This document shows, one piece after another, positions 1-10,967 of a stretch of 64,000 nt of DNA (the stretch's first letter is position 1; every line of letters begins with the position of its first letter). The stretch covers positions 91,731,449 through 91,795,448 of the forward strand of contig NC_071355.1 of assembly GCF_943734655.1 (NCBI RefSeq), given 5' to 3'. The translations under genes and the position numbers were made by a program. Under the pieces are notes generated by a model that worked only from the letters and a program-made list of their open reading frames with translations, made no database searches and was not told where the DNA came from. Source of the stretch: Sabethes cyaneus (Eukaryota; Arthropoda; Insecta; Diptera; Culicidae).

Positions 1-163
1 CGCCTAGTACCGAGTCTCGATGAGATGGACTAGCTTATCTGGGACGCCTCTACGCCTAAATGCGCCCCAGATGTTTTCGTGGTTGAGTTGGTCGAATGCC
101 TTTTCGAAGTCAACGAACGCCAGCAGAAGAGAGTCGTGGAATTCGTTGATCTGCTCCAATATA
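1..163 (-). mobile_element. non-LTR retrotransposon RT fragment
   Basis: Read on the minus strand this encodes part of a reverse transcriptase palm: ILEQINEFHDSLL, then motif A as AFVDFEKAFDQLNHENIW, then RRRGVPDKLVHLIETRY followed by an in-frame TAG. The pattern (DFEKAFD plus GVP) is that of LINE reverse transcriptases. It starts outside the window and is cut at its inner end by the hAT-like MITE that follows. The stop and truncation mean it is dead. The clade is not assignable from so short a piece. Confidence 0.75.
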
Positions 164-578
164 GTTATAGTGCTACAAACTAGTGCATGCCATTAATACC
201 AGTTTTTCTATTTATTTTGGTTATTTTCATTTCTATGCAGTTTTGATGTTCCACAAAGTTTAACATACTATGAAAATACATGTTTTCGCTTAAAAAAGTG
301 AACCTCTACCCTTTTGGATTTTCGAGCTATTCAAGCTTTTGTTTAATTTTTTAATCAATTTTTGAGAAGCTTCAATTTAAGTTTGCGCAGGTATGCGCAG
401 CCAAGCTTGTTTGTTTATTTTTGGCTTTAAATATAAAAACTAAATTGATTATTTGTTGCTTTTGATATAACAAAAAAGTACTTCGAAAATCAAGAAACTT
501 TTGTGAAGACACAAATGCAGAAAACTTAGTCGTTTCTACGGGAAAGCTGATCCGCCTTTTTTTGAATCCGTCCCACTT
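164..578 (+). mobile_element. hAT-like MITE, copy 1, internally inverted
   Basis: This stretch is related to the elements at 49655-50259 and 62299-63150. Positions ~405-578 match the right part of those copies in direct orientation, ending in the same CCGTCCCACT terminus. Positions 164-400 match the middle part only when reverse-complemented. The copy has therefore been inverted internally and has lost the segment between. The left terminus is missing. No coding capacity is seen. Confidence 0.7.
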
Positions 579-1490
579 TGCGTCAATCTGAGAGCTAGGG
601 TCTCCATTTGGATGACTCCAGGCGTGTTTCCGAATATTCAGACGTGGAAAGTAGGTGCTACAGTACAGATCCCAAGCAGCAATTTAAGTTTTATAACGTT
701 TCTCTAGTGGTTTTCATGACCAGTTTTATAAAACCGCTAGTAAAACTATGAGCTCCACTGGAACCTTCTGATGGCCGCTATAAAACTTCTTTCCGACCGA
801 AGGGGTCCACTCTTCAAAAGATTTTATAACCTCTTGAAGAGTGAGGCCATAAGCTCAAATAGTTTTATTACACTCTGCTATAAACTGAATTGCCCAACAC
901 CACAATAAAACCAGAGGTACTTATTCATATTGCAATAAAACCTTTATAAAAATCAAATAAAACCAATCGACTAAAGAATTGCAACTTAGAATGACCATTC
1001 TTCTGGTCGCGGTGAAATTTATAACCCTCAGACCGTTATCATTGTTCGGCAGATGAAGGCTATGTCTTCCAATGACAGGACGGAAGAGTTGCTCCCTCTC
1101 GATCTGCGCATTTGCATCTCCGGTGATGATTTTAACTTCATGTTTTGGGCAGTCTCCATAGGTCCGCTCGAGTTTGTCGTAGAACTCGTCCTTGGCATCA
1201 TTAGGTTTATAATTTTTCAGAGCTTATACGTTGATTAGGTTGTAGTTGAAGAACTTGCCCATAATTCTTAACGCACTTATATGGTCATCAACGGGCCTTC
1301 ACTGGATAAGTCGTAGCTTTTGCTTTCTCGATACTACGAAACCGACTCGGTTTTCTGTCTTTCAACCGCTACTATAGTAGATGTGCTACTTGAAAGAAGT
1401 GCCTGCAATAGGATCTACTGCGCGAAACTCTCTTTCTGCAGAATTTAGCTTCTGAACTTCCTGAATAGCAGCGAACTCCAAGCTAATAAG
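579..1490 (-). mobile_element. RTE-like LINE endonuclease fragment (-), split by a MITE
   Basis: The minus strand carries the apurinic-like endonuclease domain of an RTE-type LINE. It is closely related to the plus-strand copy at 14285-15043. Recognisable pieces are the HTWRHPNGDS-like region at 579-660 and, beyond an insertion, the start of the domain (AAIQEV...) near 1480. The reading frame is broken repeatedly. An in-frame TAG in the TSFK*HIYY stretch (near 1400) is also present in the 14285 copy. Positions ~664-988 are foreign. Confidence 0.75.
664..988. mobile_element. MITE-like insertion with repeated TTTTATAAAAC motif
   Basis: It interrupts the LINE endonuclease: the sequence of the undisturbed copy resumes directly on either side. 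The insert contains about ten copies of an ATAAAAC/GTTTTAT motif. The ends have a weak inverted repeat (AAGCAGCAATT against AAGTTGCAATT). No ORF is seen. The exact ends are uncertain by a few bases. Confidence 0.55.
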
Positions 1491-1611
1491 CTAGGTATAT
1501 GATCTATATGTTCAGTTCATCATCTATCACCAACAATTGTGTAATAGGAGAAGGCTACGTAGCGACTACGAAGTCTAGTAAACTCACTCGTCAATAGAAA
1601 GAGCTCATGCA

Positions 1612-1760
1612 CGGAAAGAAATCTGTTTCTGTTTTCATGAATAAAAAATCATGAAAACAAAAAGCTTGAAATTTCATGAAATCATTACTATGACTCATGA
1701 TTTCATGACTGTACCGGCCAATATCATGAACTATAACAAGTATTTTTGTGAATACTTTCC
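1612..1760. mobile_element. TCATGA-rich MITE, partial copy
   Basis: Begins CACGGAAAGAAAT and contains seven or more TCATGA palindromes or near-copies. The terminus and the palindromes match the longer copies at 4290-4567 and 53528-53795. The right end is degraded or deleted. Confidence 0.55.
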
Positions 1761-2839
1761 ATAATTGCTTCAAGCGTTACACGAATTGTCAAATCGGGTC
1801 ATTGAAATCACAGCAGCCAATGAAATTTGTTAGTGATTTAGCAGTATGTAAAGATTCTGTTAAATGGAAAAATACAGTTTTTGTGATTTTAAGTGTTATT
1901 GACATGAGCTGTGTGTTAAAAGTGCTAATATAGTGATAGATAGCGAAATGGAAAAATCCGCTACCGTGAAAGTGAGGGAACAGGGAGAACGATAACAGTG
2001 GAGGAAGTTATGATATCCGATATCTGGATGTGGAAATTAAATTATCAATCCGTTTTATTGACGGCAGTTTCGTTGAGGTGACAATGAAGGCCGCTTTACC
2101 CAACGCCGCAAGTGGTGAAAAAGAACCTGCCTCAGATATCATCGATGCAGCCGAGAAAGCAAGAACGGAAACGCCTCCATTGGCATAGTAATAGCTCTTG
2201 GCGAAATGGCCGCATCTAGTACCAGAGAATATCATAAAGTACCGGCAATAACTTATAGATCAGAGATGAATCCGGTCCAAATATCGTTTAGTAGATTCAG
2301 TGATTCACTGTTCAGTAGATAGCTTACCGACTCTCACCGAGCATAAGAATAACGAGGATTGTTTCGACTCCGAGCACTTTTCAAGAAATTACCAATCTAT
2401 CGAACGATCGATCCAGGCAACTCTAGTAACAACCCGCATGATTTTAACCATACTCTAATCATAACCATGTCCTCCAATCTAGAAGCAGTTTTTGTTCTCA
2501 GAAATTGTTCTGACTACCGAATCCAAACTGTTGCCTGGTATAAAGCCCTATTTAGAAAGTCACGTCGAGTGTCACTTTGCTCGACTGGTCTACCTTTGGC
2601 ATTATGATTTTATCGCGTAACTCGACTGGGTCGACCGCTAAAAAGTTGGTGAACCTTCACCATACAAAAACGTGTGATTTTCCATACATATTTTTCAATA
2701 TAATGATGATAATGGTTGATCCGCATACTATTTGAATTTTATCGTACCATTATAACTATGTTAGGTAGTCAAAACATTACAACAATTAATACTGCAATAA
2801 ATATAATAACGAAATGGTTGAATTATTTTCTTGACACTA
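1761..2839. other. no clear gene; short open stretch at ~2035-2190
   Basis: Mostly AT-rich with no recognised repeat. Positions ~2035-2190 (plus) read open as KLSIRFIDGSFVEV...TETPPLA followed by TAG. This looks compositionally coding, but no family is recognised and no flanking splice signal is convincing. The minus-strand open frame over the same bases is not more plausible. Confidence 0.3.
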
Positions 2840-4068
2840 CTACATATGGTCGATTTTGGTTTTATAACTTGAAAAATCTGAAAAAATAAAATTTAGCTGA
2901 CATTTTATTAAACTGCCTGGGCATGCAATTGCTGATACTGTTGGGCTCATTGTTTCTGTTGCTGTTGAGCCAGAACATTTGCACGACATTTGGTGACTGG
3001 AACTGTTGTTGCTGCTGCCTCTGCTGTTGGTGTTGTTAGCAACATCAACCACTATGGGAGCAATGGTGCCACTATGGTGTTGTAATTGTGCCTGTTGCAG
3101 AGCAGCTGCTTGCTGAAGAATAACCTTATACTGTCCTCCGATCGTATACCGATCCAACTGTTCTTGTGTGATTTGTAACTATTATTATTGCTGATGTTGC
3201 TGTGTACCAGAGCAAGTGTACCTGGGAGCCTTTGTCGGCATCAACCATCTAGTGGCCCCACCCGCTGTTCAGTGGCTGTAGGAAGGTGGGGTACGTTTAA
3301 ATCTGAAGTGATGGTAGTGGCCTAAATGAAGAAAATTGCGATTTAATTTTTAAATTCAGCGTTTTCTACTAAAGATATAGATACTTATAGCTGACTGAGC
3401 ATCTGTAGATCAGCTTGGCGAGTGCGACATTGTTCGTCGCTAACCTCGGCTGCCTGACGGGGTCAACTTAGTTTGGTTACCAGCGTTGGGCAGGCTCTTG
3501 CAATTCATTCCGATTAGGTTTACAATGGCTTCAACATCTAGACAGCTATGTTTCCTCCAGCCTTACTGGATGCTGGATAATATTAGACGCGTGCTGATGC
3601 ACTTGGATGTACTCCGGTGTTGACAAAAAGTCCAAGCGAAAGTTGTGTATTATCTCACAGAAAATATGGGATGAATTGCCAGATCAGTATCTGAAAAGTT
3701 AAATTTACAGTCATGTACTGGAGGTGGCAGCAAATATAACTTACTGTTAGCTAAGTAAAATGTTAAGCTAGGTTCTGTAGCATTTTCTCGCGCGGAACCG
3801 TGAGCACTTCTACTGCCAGCGCCAGCGCCACTTAATCCAATTCCGCTGATACCAAATACACCACCGGCCATGTTAATGCTACTATTGCTGCTAGTGGTCG
3901 TTGTGGTGATGCTGTTAACACTGGACTTCGACTGCTGCAACTATATCTTCCACCACTAAAGTCGCCACTACTACCGATGCTGGAATTCAATTTTAAACTG
4001 TTTGAATCAAGGTTTATCCGATATATTGACGTTTGCGACACTTTTGCACTTGTTGGTTCTATTATCAC
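2840..4068 (-). pseudogene. frameshifted Q/S/T-rich coding remnant
   Basis: On the minus strand two blocks look protein-coding but change frame. The upstream block (4068-3745) reads NLDSNSLKLNSSIGSSGDF..., then a shifted frame reads TTTTTSSNSSINMAGGVF and GLSGAGAGSRSAHGS. It ends at a possible donor (ACA|GTAAGT at ~3743). The downstream block (3157-2840) reads ILQQAAALQQAQLQHH, and another frame reads QQQQKQ then stop then AQQYQQLHAQAV. Such Q-, S- and G-rich stretches are typical of insect nuclear or regulatory proteins. The mixed frames and stops suggest a pseudogene rather than live exons. No specific family is recognised; sequencing error or a real multi-exon gene are alternatives. Confidence 0.35.
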
Positions 4069-4289
4069 TTGCCACCGGATGGTTTGTTTACATACATTTT
4101 GTCAAATCCCGCGGTTTCGATTTGAGTTTTCGTGAAAGATGACTGTATTGATTGATTTATAATGCATGCAAACCACTTTTCCTTCAATGAAAACTTAACA
4201 ATTTGATTATTATCTGCCGGGCGAACATAGAAATTTTAATTCAAACTCTAACACAATGTAAACAAACCAATTCTGTCAAAAGACTGCGG

Positions 4290-4567
4290 TTGGGAGCTCC
4301 CGTTCATGATTTCAAGATTTTAGTCGAGAAATCATGAGTAAAATTCCACTTACCAGGAATTTAATTCATGGTTCCAAGTTGAATGATTCATGATTTCAAT
4401 ATCTTGCGCGCAAAATAGTAACGCTTAGGTTGCGTTACGATAAAGAAAAGTATGGAATCATGAATATTATTCATGGTGTATATTCATAACATGAAAATAC
4501 ACTAGATTCTTGAAATCATGAGTCATTTTTCGCATTATGGAGATCAAATTTTTACCCGTGTGACAGA
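4290..4567. mobile_element. TCATGA-rich MITE
   Basis: Contains repeated ATCATGA/TCATGAT palindromes. It ends in a right terminus (AATTTTTACCCGTGTG) that matches, inverted, the CACGGAAAGAAAT-type left terminus of sister copies. No ORF. Sister copies are at 1612 and 53528. Confidence 0.6.
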
Positions 4568-4612
4568 CGTTTTACACATGTATGGGGAAATCGATGATTT
4601 ACCAGCATAGCT

Positions 4613-4907
4613 CAGGGTTGCCACATGCACAGATTATTCTGTGTTTAACAGATATTTGAAAAAAAAAATCGCCTGTACAGAATCTGTATGCATAGAATAC
4701 AGATTTTCGCCAAATTACACAGATTAAACAGATTTTTGAGCTTTTACATGAGAGTAAAAGAGACGGAAATAGTCAGCAAAATGACTCTCTATCTCTTTCA
4801 CTCTCATTGTTTTGCATTGGACAGATTTTTGCACAGATATTTTTCCTCGCCGTACAGATTGTCAGATTTTTCCAACAAAAAATACAGAATTATATGTGGC
4901 ATCCCTG
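4613..4907. mobile_element. hAT-type MITE with 8-bp target duplication
   Basis: Terminal inverted repeats start CAGGGTTGCCACAT on the left and CAGGGATGCCACAT when read inward from the right. They are flanked by GCATAGCT (4605-4612) and GTATAGCT (4908-4915), an 8-bp duplication with one mismatch as expected for hAT transposition. The interior is rich in CAGATTTTT/ACAGATT repeats. The plus-strand open frame across it is not a gene. Confidence 0.8.
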
Positions 4908-4915
4908 GTATAGCT

Positions 4916-5480
4916 GCCTAGTTCCTTAAATAATCTTATTTTATACCTAGACAAATTTGATGTCCCAAAACTAAACCATGCATTAATAGTGCATGGCAAC
5001 GCCAACTACTTGTTAAACTTTTGTGCTAAAAACTAAAAACTTGTGTGCAAATTTTGGTTCCGGAATATAATATTTTGTACATTCCTTCACATGAATCTTC
5101 AATTTTAAATTAATTCTAACAAATCGAACGCACGAAAGGCTGTATGCATGGGTACAGTATAGTTTGCTTTTGAGACATCACTCTTGTGTAGGTATAAACA
5201 AACACAACAATTTCCGACTGGGAGTATGCGATTTTGTGAAATAGACGCAATCGGACTAACAGGTCGTATATAATATTATCGTTCCGGGCTAATTGCTATG
5301 TGTTATGGTCAAAAAGGCGGTCCTTTACGGTGATACCACTGCAACGCGGAACATCCTTTCCTTAACCAAGTGAGCTTCTGCACTTCATATTAAAAACGGC
5401 TCTCAGCAACGTCTGATCCGAGGGGTATTGAACATTCCTGGCAGCAAAGCCCAACTTCCAACTAGCTGGGAACGATTTTT
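4916..5480. other. no gene seen
   Basis: AT-rich sequence without a supported ORF, RNA gene or recognised repeat. The right part may hold strongly decayed LINE sequence preceding the remnant at 5490. Confidence 0.4.
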
Positions 5481-5489
5481 GTAGTGTTC

Positions 5490-6165
5490 GACATGCAGCT
5501 GTTTGCTACGGGACATCAAAATCGTCATCGAGCATATAAACGCCCACATACGTGGGCAAGAGTCAGTATATTCCATATTCCGATACGTGTCCGTGTTTAA
5601 AAGCTAAGGGTTGTTACCAATGCCTACAAAGTGTTTTCCCAAGTCAATGTCGCCAATAGTCAATAGATTTGTGGGCAGTTATCAGGCCGGGTCAGAAGGG
5701 TCGGTCTAGAACGTACCAAATTTTAACCTGGCGGCAGATCCTCCAGAAGTGCCGCGAATTCTGAGTCCCCATGCATCGCCTGTTCATTGATTTCAAAGCC
5801 GCATATGATAGTGTAAACCGACAAGAGGAATGGAAAATTCTGGATGAAAATGGCTTTCCGGGTAAGTTTACTAGACTTATCATGGCAACGATGGATGTGA
5901 TCCAGTACTGTGTGACAATCTCGGGTGGGTTGTCAGATTTATTAAAATTTCGCAGGGGACTTCGACAACGAGATGATATTTCGCATCGAATGCGGTAGGA
6001 ACAAGACAAGGCACAGCGAGTGAGGTGGAAAGACCAATTGGAGCAAGATTTGGCGAGCATTGGGTGCCAGCTGAACCGGAGATCAGCTGCCATAGACCGA
6101 ATTAGATGGAGGAATTGTATTACGCAGGCCTTGTCATAAGACGTAAGGTCTAAGTAAGTAAGTTA
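5490..6165 (+). mobile_element. RTE-like LINE remnant with TAAG tail
   Basis: Plus-strand pieces in shifting frames follow LINE order. First comes endonuclease (DIKIVIEHINAHI, near 5510), then RT (AYKVFSQ near 5610, LFIDFKAAYDSVNR near 5785 as motif A). Last is the C-terminal tail (VRWKDQLEQDLASIG, ~6020). The 3' end is the (TAAG)n tail at 6150-6165. The 75-codon open frame at 5771-5998 is only a piece of this. Large internal deletions remove most of the RT, so it is inactive. Confidence 0.75.
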
Positions 6166-6204
6166 GTCGTTGCCAATAATCCAGATTGATATCTTTTTTC
6201 ACTG

Positions 6205-6420
6205 TAAGTAACTTTTTTTTTGTTTTTCGGGTACAGTGGGTTGTTAGCCTAAGGTCCTTATCTCGCTGATCAGACTGCCATCTTAGATGTTAGCGGGAGC
6301 CTTCTCGCTTTTTGAGTACGACAGCCAAGGTTGCAAACTCCAGACGGCACCACGTGGTGGCAGAGATGGGAGTTAGTGGTGTGGTGTTAGATTTACACAT
6401 GTTTACTTTTTGCCAGCTAA
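6205..6420 (-). repeat. poly(A)-tailed retroposon 3' end (-)
   Basis: A T-tract at 6207-6225 on the plus strand is a poly(A) tail read on the minus strand. It is followed by GC-richer sequence atypical of the surrounding DNA. The layout resembles the poly(A) ends at 11035 and 50583. Family not identified; no coding frame. Confidence 0.4.
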
Positions 6421-7566
6421 ATAATAATCAACGAATCAAAAAAGAATGAATGAGCTTTTTATATATAAAACAGGAAGTTATGTAAATATTATTGTAAAAA
6501 TTTTAATTGAAGCATGAAGAGAATAGTCATTTTGTTCTAGTTTCTAGTAGTCATTACGGTAGAGGTTAATGGTGAGATAAGTACTAAGATAATACTATCT
6601 TTTCTACCTAATACGCGTACTGAGATTACCACAATTGAAATTTGTTTTTTTGTTTTGATTCAGTCAAAAATCCATTTTCCCAATAATTTCCCAATGACTC
6701 AAGTCGCACAGTTGCACGGTTTCTTTGAGTTCACACAGAGCTGTCTGATCCGAAGGAAACGGAAGAGCGATAAATCTCTCAACGAAACAATTTTTCACTG
6801 CTCTCTCATGATATTTGCCTATAAATTTCCCGTATCATATATAGGCAAATCACAATATTCCTTGCTGTTAGCGATTTTTCTTCGCCACAAAATGCTGTCA
6901 AAAAGTGTCAGAAAGAAGAGCAAGATTTGTATTTTTCTGCTTAGCTTCCGGTGCTTCCAGTGTAATATCTTATCTGTAAAATGGAGTTGGTTGAATTTCA
7001 GCATCGAGTCGCTTCTTTCTTCAAAGGAACGTTTAATTAAAAACCAATATTTTTTCAATTGATATTTATACACAATGCCAAAATTCAAAACATCGAGACC
7101 ACCTATGCATGATCCGTTACCGCTGTCAGTTAACAGCGGTGCAATAAACAATCATAAACTGTGAAGGATACATGGCTTTCAAATATTTGCTCGCTGACAC
7201 AGGGCGTATCTCAAAAAAAGAAGTAGAAAAACCATACTAAGGAAGAGAACAAGCTGAGATTCAAAAATGATAGCTCTAAATCTATCACCATAAAACTTTA
7301 ATTACCAATCCATAATCCTGCAGCCTATTATATAGAATCTACCAGATCCATCCCATTAAGCATATCCCTACAGCAGGCGTATCAATAAATAATACGACAC
7401 ATTCGTCTTCGTCTCTGCCGATTATTATTGCTGTCGATGTCTGGTTTTTAGTGGTACCAGTGGCGTACTTAGGAGAAGTTTGGTAATGATTTGGATGAAA
7501 AATAGCATATAAATAGATCAGAATTGTGTATTATTTGTGTATTGAAACATATAGCAAATCACTTAC
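6421..7566. other. no supported gene
   Basis: AT-rich DNA. Overlapping open frames on both strands (6655-7062 plus, 6819-7151 minus) have no recognisable domain and antisense each other. I do not support either as a gene. Confidence 0.4.
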
Positions 7567-7912
7567 AGCGAAATCAGTGGAAAATTTAAAAGATGTATGA
7601 TGCTCATCAATAATTTTTATACTTTCAACAACTAGAAAGCTAAGCGAATCTATGGAAAGTTGATTGTAGCAACTAGTTTTTTTCCGATGAGTGACGGAAT
7701 TTGATCTTTTCAATAATCGGTTAGTGTCTTTACCAATATTTAGTGCTCGAAGCCCCGAGTTCGTCCCAGCGTACGGATGCTGTTGAAAATGCATCATGTC
7801 TACACGTATGCCGTATCGACCCTTCGATGTCTGTTCGAATATTGATTGGAAAAGAGCTTTTACAACCCGTCCCAAACTCGGAACTTCATCATGCGACTGG
7901 TCGATGGCCGGT
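7567..7912 (-). CDS. candidate internal coding exon, unidentified
   Basis: A 346-bp stretch is open throughout on the minus strand. It is bounded by an acceptor (ATATTAG, AG at 7913-7914) and a strong donor (GCT|GTAAGT, 7561-7566). The translation begins PAIDQSHDEVPSLGRVVKAL, continues through a mixed-charge region (LKRSNSVTHRKKTS) and ends SFKFSTDFA before the donor. Composition looks like a normal soluble protein and there is no repeat signature. I do not recognise the family. The upstream polypyrimidine tract is weak and no partner exon was located, so it could be a chance ORF or a pseudogene exon. Confidence 0.35.
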
Positions 7913-7914
7913 CT

Positions 7915-9098
7915 AATATGGCTTACGTATGTATTTTAATAGTTTATTATTAAAACGATTTAAATGTTCAATTTCTTCACGGCTTGACGAGGTGTTTTAA
8001 GGTTTATTGTTCAATTTTAGGATGACTTCAGACGTGTGCAATTCACTCGTCAACCTGTAGGTCTCGGGATCGGGAAAGAAAAATGGTGATTATATTTACG
8101 ATATGTAATAGCGATTTATTGCATACCCGTTTGCACTCTGAGCTTTTTTTTCAATATTGAAAGACGTTGACTTCTTACGAATGATCAGGTTTTTGATTAG
8201 ATACCTGAAAAATACGTAATAAAAGGTATCTGACTGACTGGTGGTGATAGTGTTCAACGCCTGAGTTGATTAGCATTCCTTTCAATTTAATTAATTTATT
8301 GTTGATGGTCAAGAATTTCAATTTGTTCAGTAAGATAATCTTGCCACATTTATTAATAACAGAAATTGATTTGTGAATAACAGAAAGTGTATTTAAGGTG
8401 AAATTAATCAACATTAAATTTTCAAATTTTAATACGTCCAAAATAAAGGTTTTCCAAACAGAATAGAATAAATTCTTCTACATGGATAATATTATAATTT
8501 TCAACAAAATTAAATCTGTTCTTAAAGAATGGATGAAAGATTTAAAGATGAAAGATTGATGTTTTACAAAATAGTGTTACATAATTTTTAGGCTGTTTCA
8601 AAGCATTTCCGTTAATTTAACGTCCGTATACCGCGTTATTACTGTTTTTTTCTGGAGTAAATTGTTGATTTTTTCTGAGTGTAGATTTTCAATGCCACTT
8701 TAAAATAATTATTACTGAATTGTGAGCCATACTTAAAATAGTAGATTTTAGCTACAAAACTTTCAGCATTTATGTTTTTCTCTGTCATTTGTGACCAAAT
8801 TGAAACGAACGAAAAATGTGAAGTGAAACAAGTTTCACTCGTTTTAGATTGCGGAATCGATATTTCAGAACAATGCAGAAGCATACTATTCTTTGTTTCT
8901 AATCTGTCGAATTGACTCGATTAAGATTATTGTTTCCTAATAAACATGGTTTATCAATACTCATTAATATTTAGGACGTAAAAGAGCATTTCCACTTTTG
9001 TATTCTACTGAACGTTACTGGCCTGCTTCCGGAATGGTACACATGTATAATAACTATAGTATGACTAATAAATATAAACATAATTTTTCGTTGCTTAG
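7915..9098. other. no supported gene
   Basis: AT-rich, non-repetitive by eye. Minus-strand open frames at 8175-8441 and 8639-8884 are low-complexity K/I/N/L-rich frames of the kind expected by chance here. Confidence 0.4.
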
Positions 9099-9244
9099 TG
9101 ACTTGTCATCTCGCTAGTGATACATCGGATTCCGTCGCGTATCTGAGGAACACCCGCACCGGCATCGACATCGTGAATTTATCAATGAATCATTTCGATT
9201 GTGATGGCATACGGTTTCCTGTTAGCGCGAAATCACTGCATTAA
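9099..9244 (+). CDS. candidate terminal exon, unidentified
   Basis: Follows an acceptor-like TTTTTCGTTGCTTAG. In the third phase it reads ASDTSDSVAYLRNTRTG, IDIVNLSMNHFDCDG and FPVSAKSLH before TAA. It is unusually GC-rich and protein-like compared with the surrounding AT-rich DNA. No upstream exon or family could be identified, so this is only a candidate. Confidence 0.22.
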
Positions 9245-10250
9245 GTCGAAGGCCTTGTTTTAGGATAAATAAAAAATCCATCACTGCGTGTATCCGGACA
9301 AAACAAAGTGGACAGCAGTTAATCTCATCAGTATATGTAGTGAAAGAGGGGCAGAGTCCGCAGCCGTGGCTCGCGAAGATGGAGCAAAGTAAGCGGGAAA
9401 ATGGGACCGAAGATAACAACAGCTCGTAAAATAAAGCGAACAAGGATATAAAAGGTGAAATAAATCAAATAAAATCATATTAAATTCAATCAAAATCAAT
9501 TTCTGACCATAAAAAGTGCTAAGTTTATCTCCGCCTGCAGATGACGAGGAGAATGAACGAAAAATAATTTGCTATTGAAAAGCACGTTGATGGATTTGCC
9601 TTGTACCGATAGACTAACACGATTCGAGGATGCTCGTTCGGGCATGCAATGGAACATGCGTAAAATTTATGCAACATATCAATAAAATCGTTTAGAGGTT
9701 TGCGCTGCGCTGCGTACACTTCTGAAATATTTACTGCCACAGCAAGAATATTGCTCCACTATTATCTGCTATTATTATGAATTGATTTATTTTATTCGAA
9801 CTAAATGGAATCGTGTGATGTACTTCCTGAGGGCAAAACGAACAAATTGTGTTATATTAAATTTAAGGGCAGTAGTTTTCAGGATAACTATTTATTATAT
9901 AATAAACATAAGCAGGTTAAAATTTCTTATTAAACCAATTTTATTTTTATTATATTACGCATTTATTAAATTAATATCAATTATTATACTTATATATTTT
10001 TGATATTCCCCTGTATATAAGTCACATGTGCATAAGTTAATAAGAGTGCGTTGCAGTTCTCATTTAATTGTCAAGGACGACGAAGTAGAATTGTAACGTA
10101 ACGGACATAACAAAACAGCTACATTTATCCCGCAGTTTTGTCGTATATTTTTATGATTTTCTAATAAAATTTTGAAAGAAAAAATATCATGTTGAAACAA
10201 GCCGTCAAAGTTCATAAGATAAGGTATTTTATAAAAGTAAAAATATTAAA
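9245..10250. other. no supported gene
   Basis: No recognised repeat or RNA gene. A tiny in-frame stretch MEQSKRENGTEDNNSS lies at 9379-9429 but has no context. The 9782-10003 plus frame is I/L/Y/F-rich AT sequence. Confidence 0.35.
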
Positions 10251-10251
10251 T

Positions 10252-10862
10252 CCGGAGTGATTCGCGATTGGGGCTCTACTGGCAAATTGTAAACAAATCG
10301 TTTTATTACGCCATCAGCCTTAAAAAGACTGATAATATTCTTGGCAAGAATCCTTTCTTCTGTTTAATCGTTAGAATTATTTAAAACAAGCTTTTAGTGA
10401 TGGGCGATAGAAGTGTTTAATCAAAACAAAAGACAATTTGCAGTTTAGCCCCTCGCATTGTTATGAAGTGACAGGCTTATTTGCAAATCGTTTTGTAAAC
10501 AGGCGATAGTAAAGAGCGAAACTGCGTTTTTTTCAAAACACAGGCGCATTGTAAACAGGCGAAACTAAATAAAAAAAATCAAAACAAGGCGAAACAGGGC
10601 TGGGTGAATCTCATTGTCAAAATGCGTTGAGGCTCATTCCAACTATAAAACTTAGATATTGAGCTTGAATGCACAAATTTTATGCAGTATTGTTGTGAAA
10701 TCATAAGATTGATTTATTCTACACCAATTTATGTCTTTAAACTTGATTTTTGTAGCTTTTATTTAAATTATGACTTGAAAATGTACTGGCAAATTATCAC
10801 AGTGATATTCCTCAGTGTTCACACTTTGTTAGTTGCGCCCTTATCGCGAATCACTCCGGAAA
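10252..10862. mobile_element. TIR element with GTAAACAGGCGA motif repeats
   Basis: A perfect 17-bp inverted repeat (TCCGGAGTGATTCGCGA at 10252 and its complement ending ~10862) continues inward with roughly 70% identity for about 50 bp. A GTAAACAGGCGA-type motif recurs inside at ~10493 and ~10550. No clear target duplication is seen. The right end overlaps a short open frame with a signal-peptide-like start (MYWQIITVIFLSVHTLLVA), which is probably accidental. Confidence 0.5.
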
Positions 10863-10967
10863 TAGTTATCGTGGATGTAAATATTAATGGTGTAAGGTAC
10901 CTTGGGGCCAGTGACGTAGCCAGAATTTTCGTTTGGAGGGAGTTTAGAGTACAGGATTTTCTTGGCG

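Noticed and set aside
6655..7151. Overlapping 135-codon (+) and 110-codon (-) frames
   Set aside because: Mutually antisense, low-complexity and without domains.
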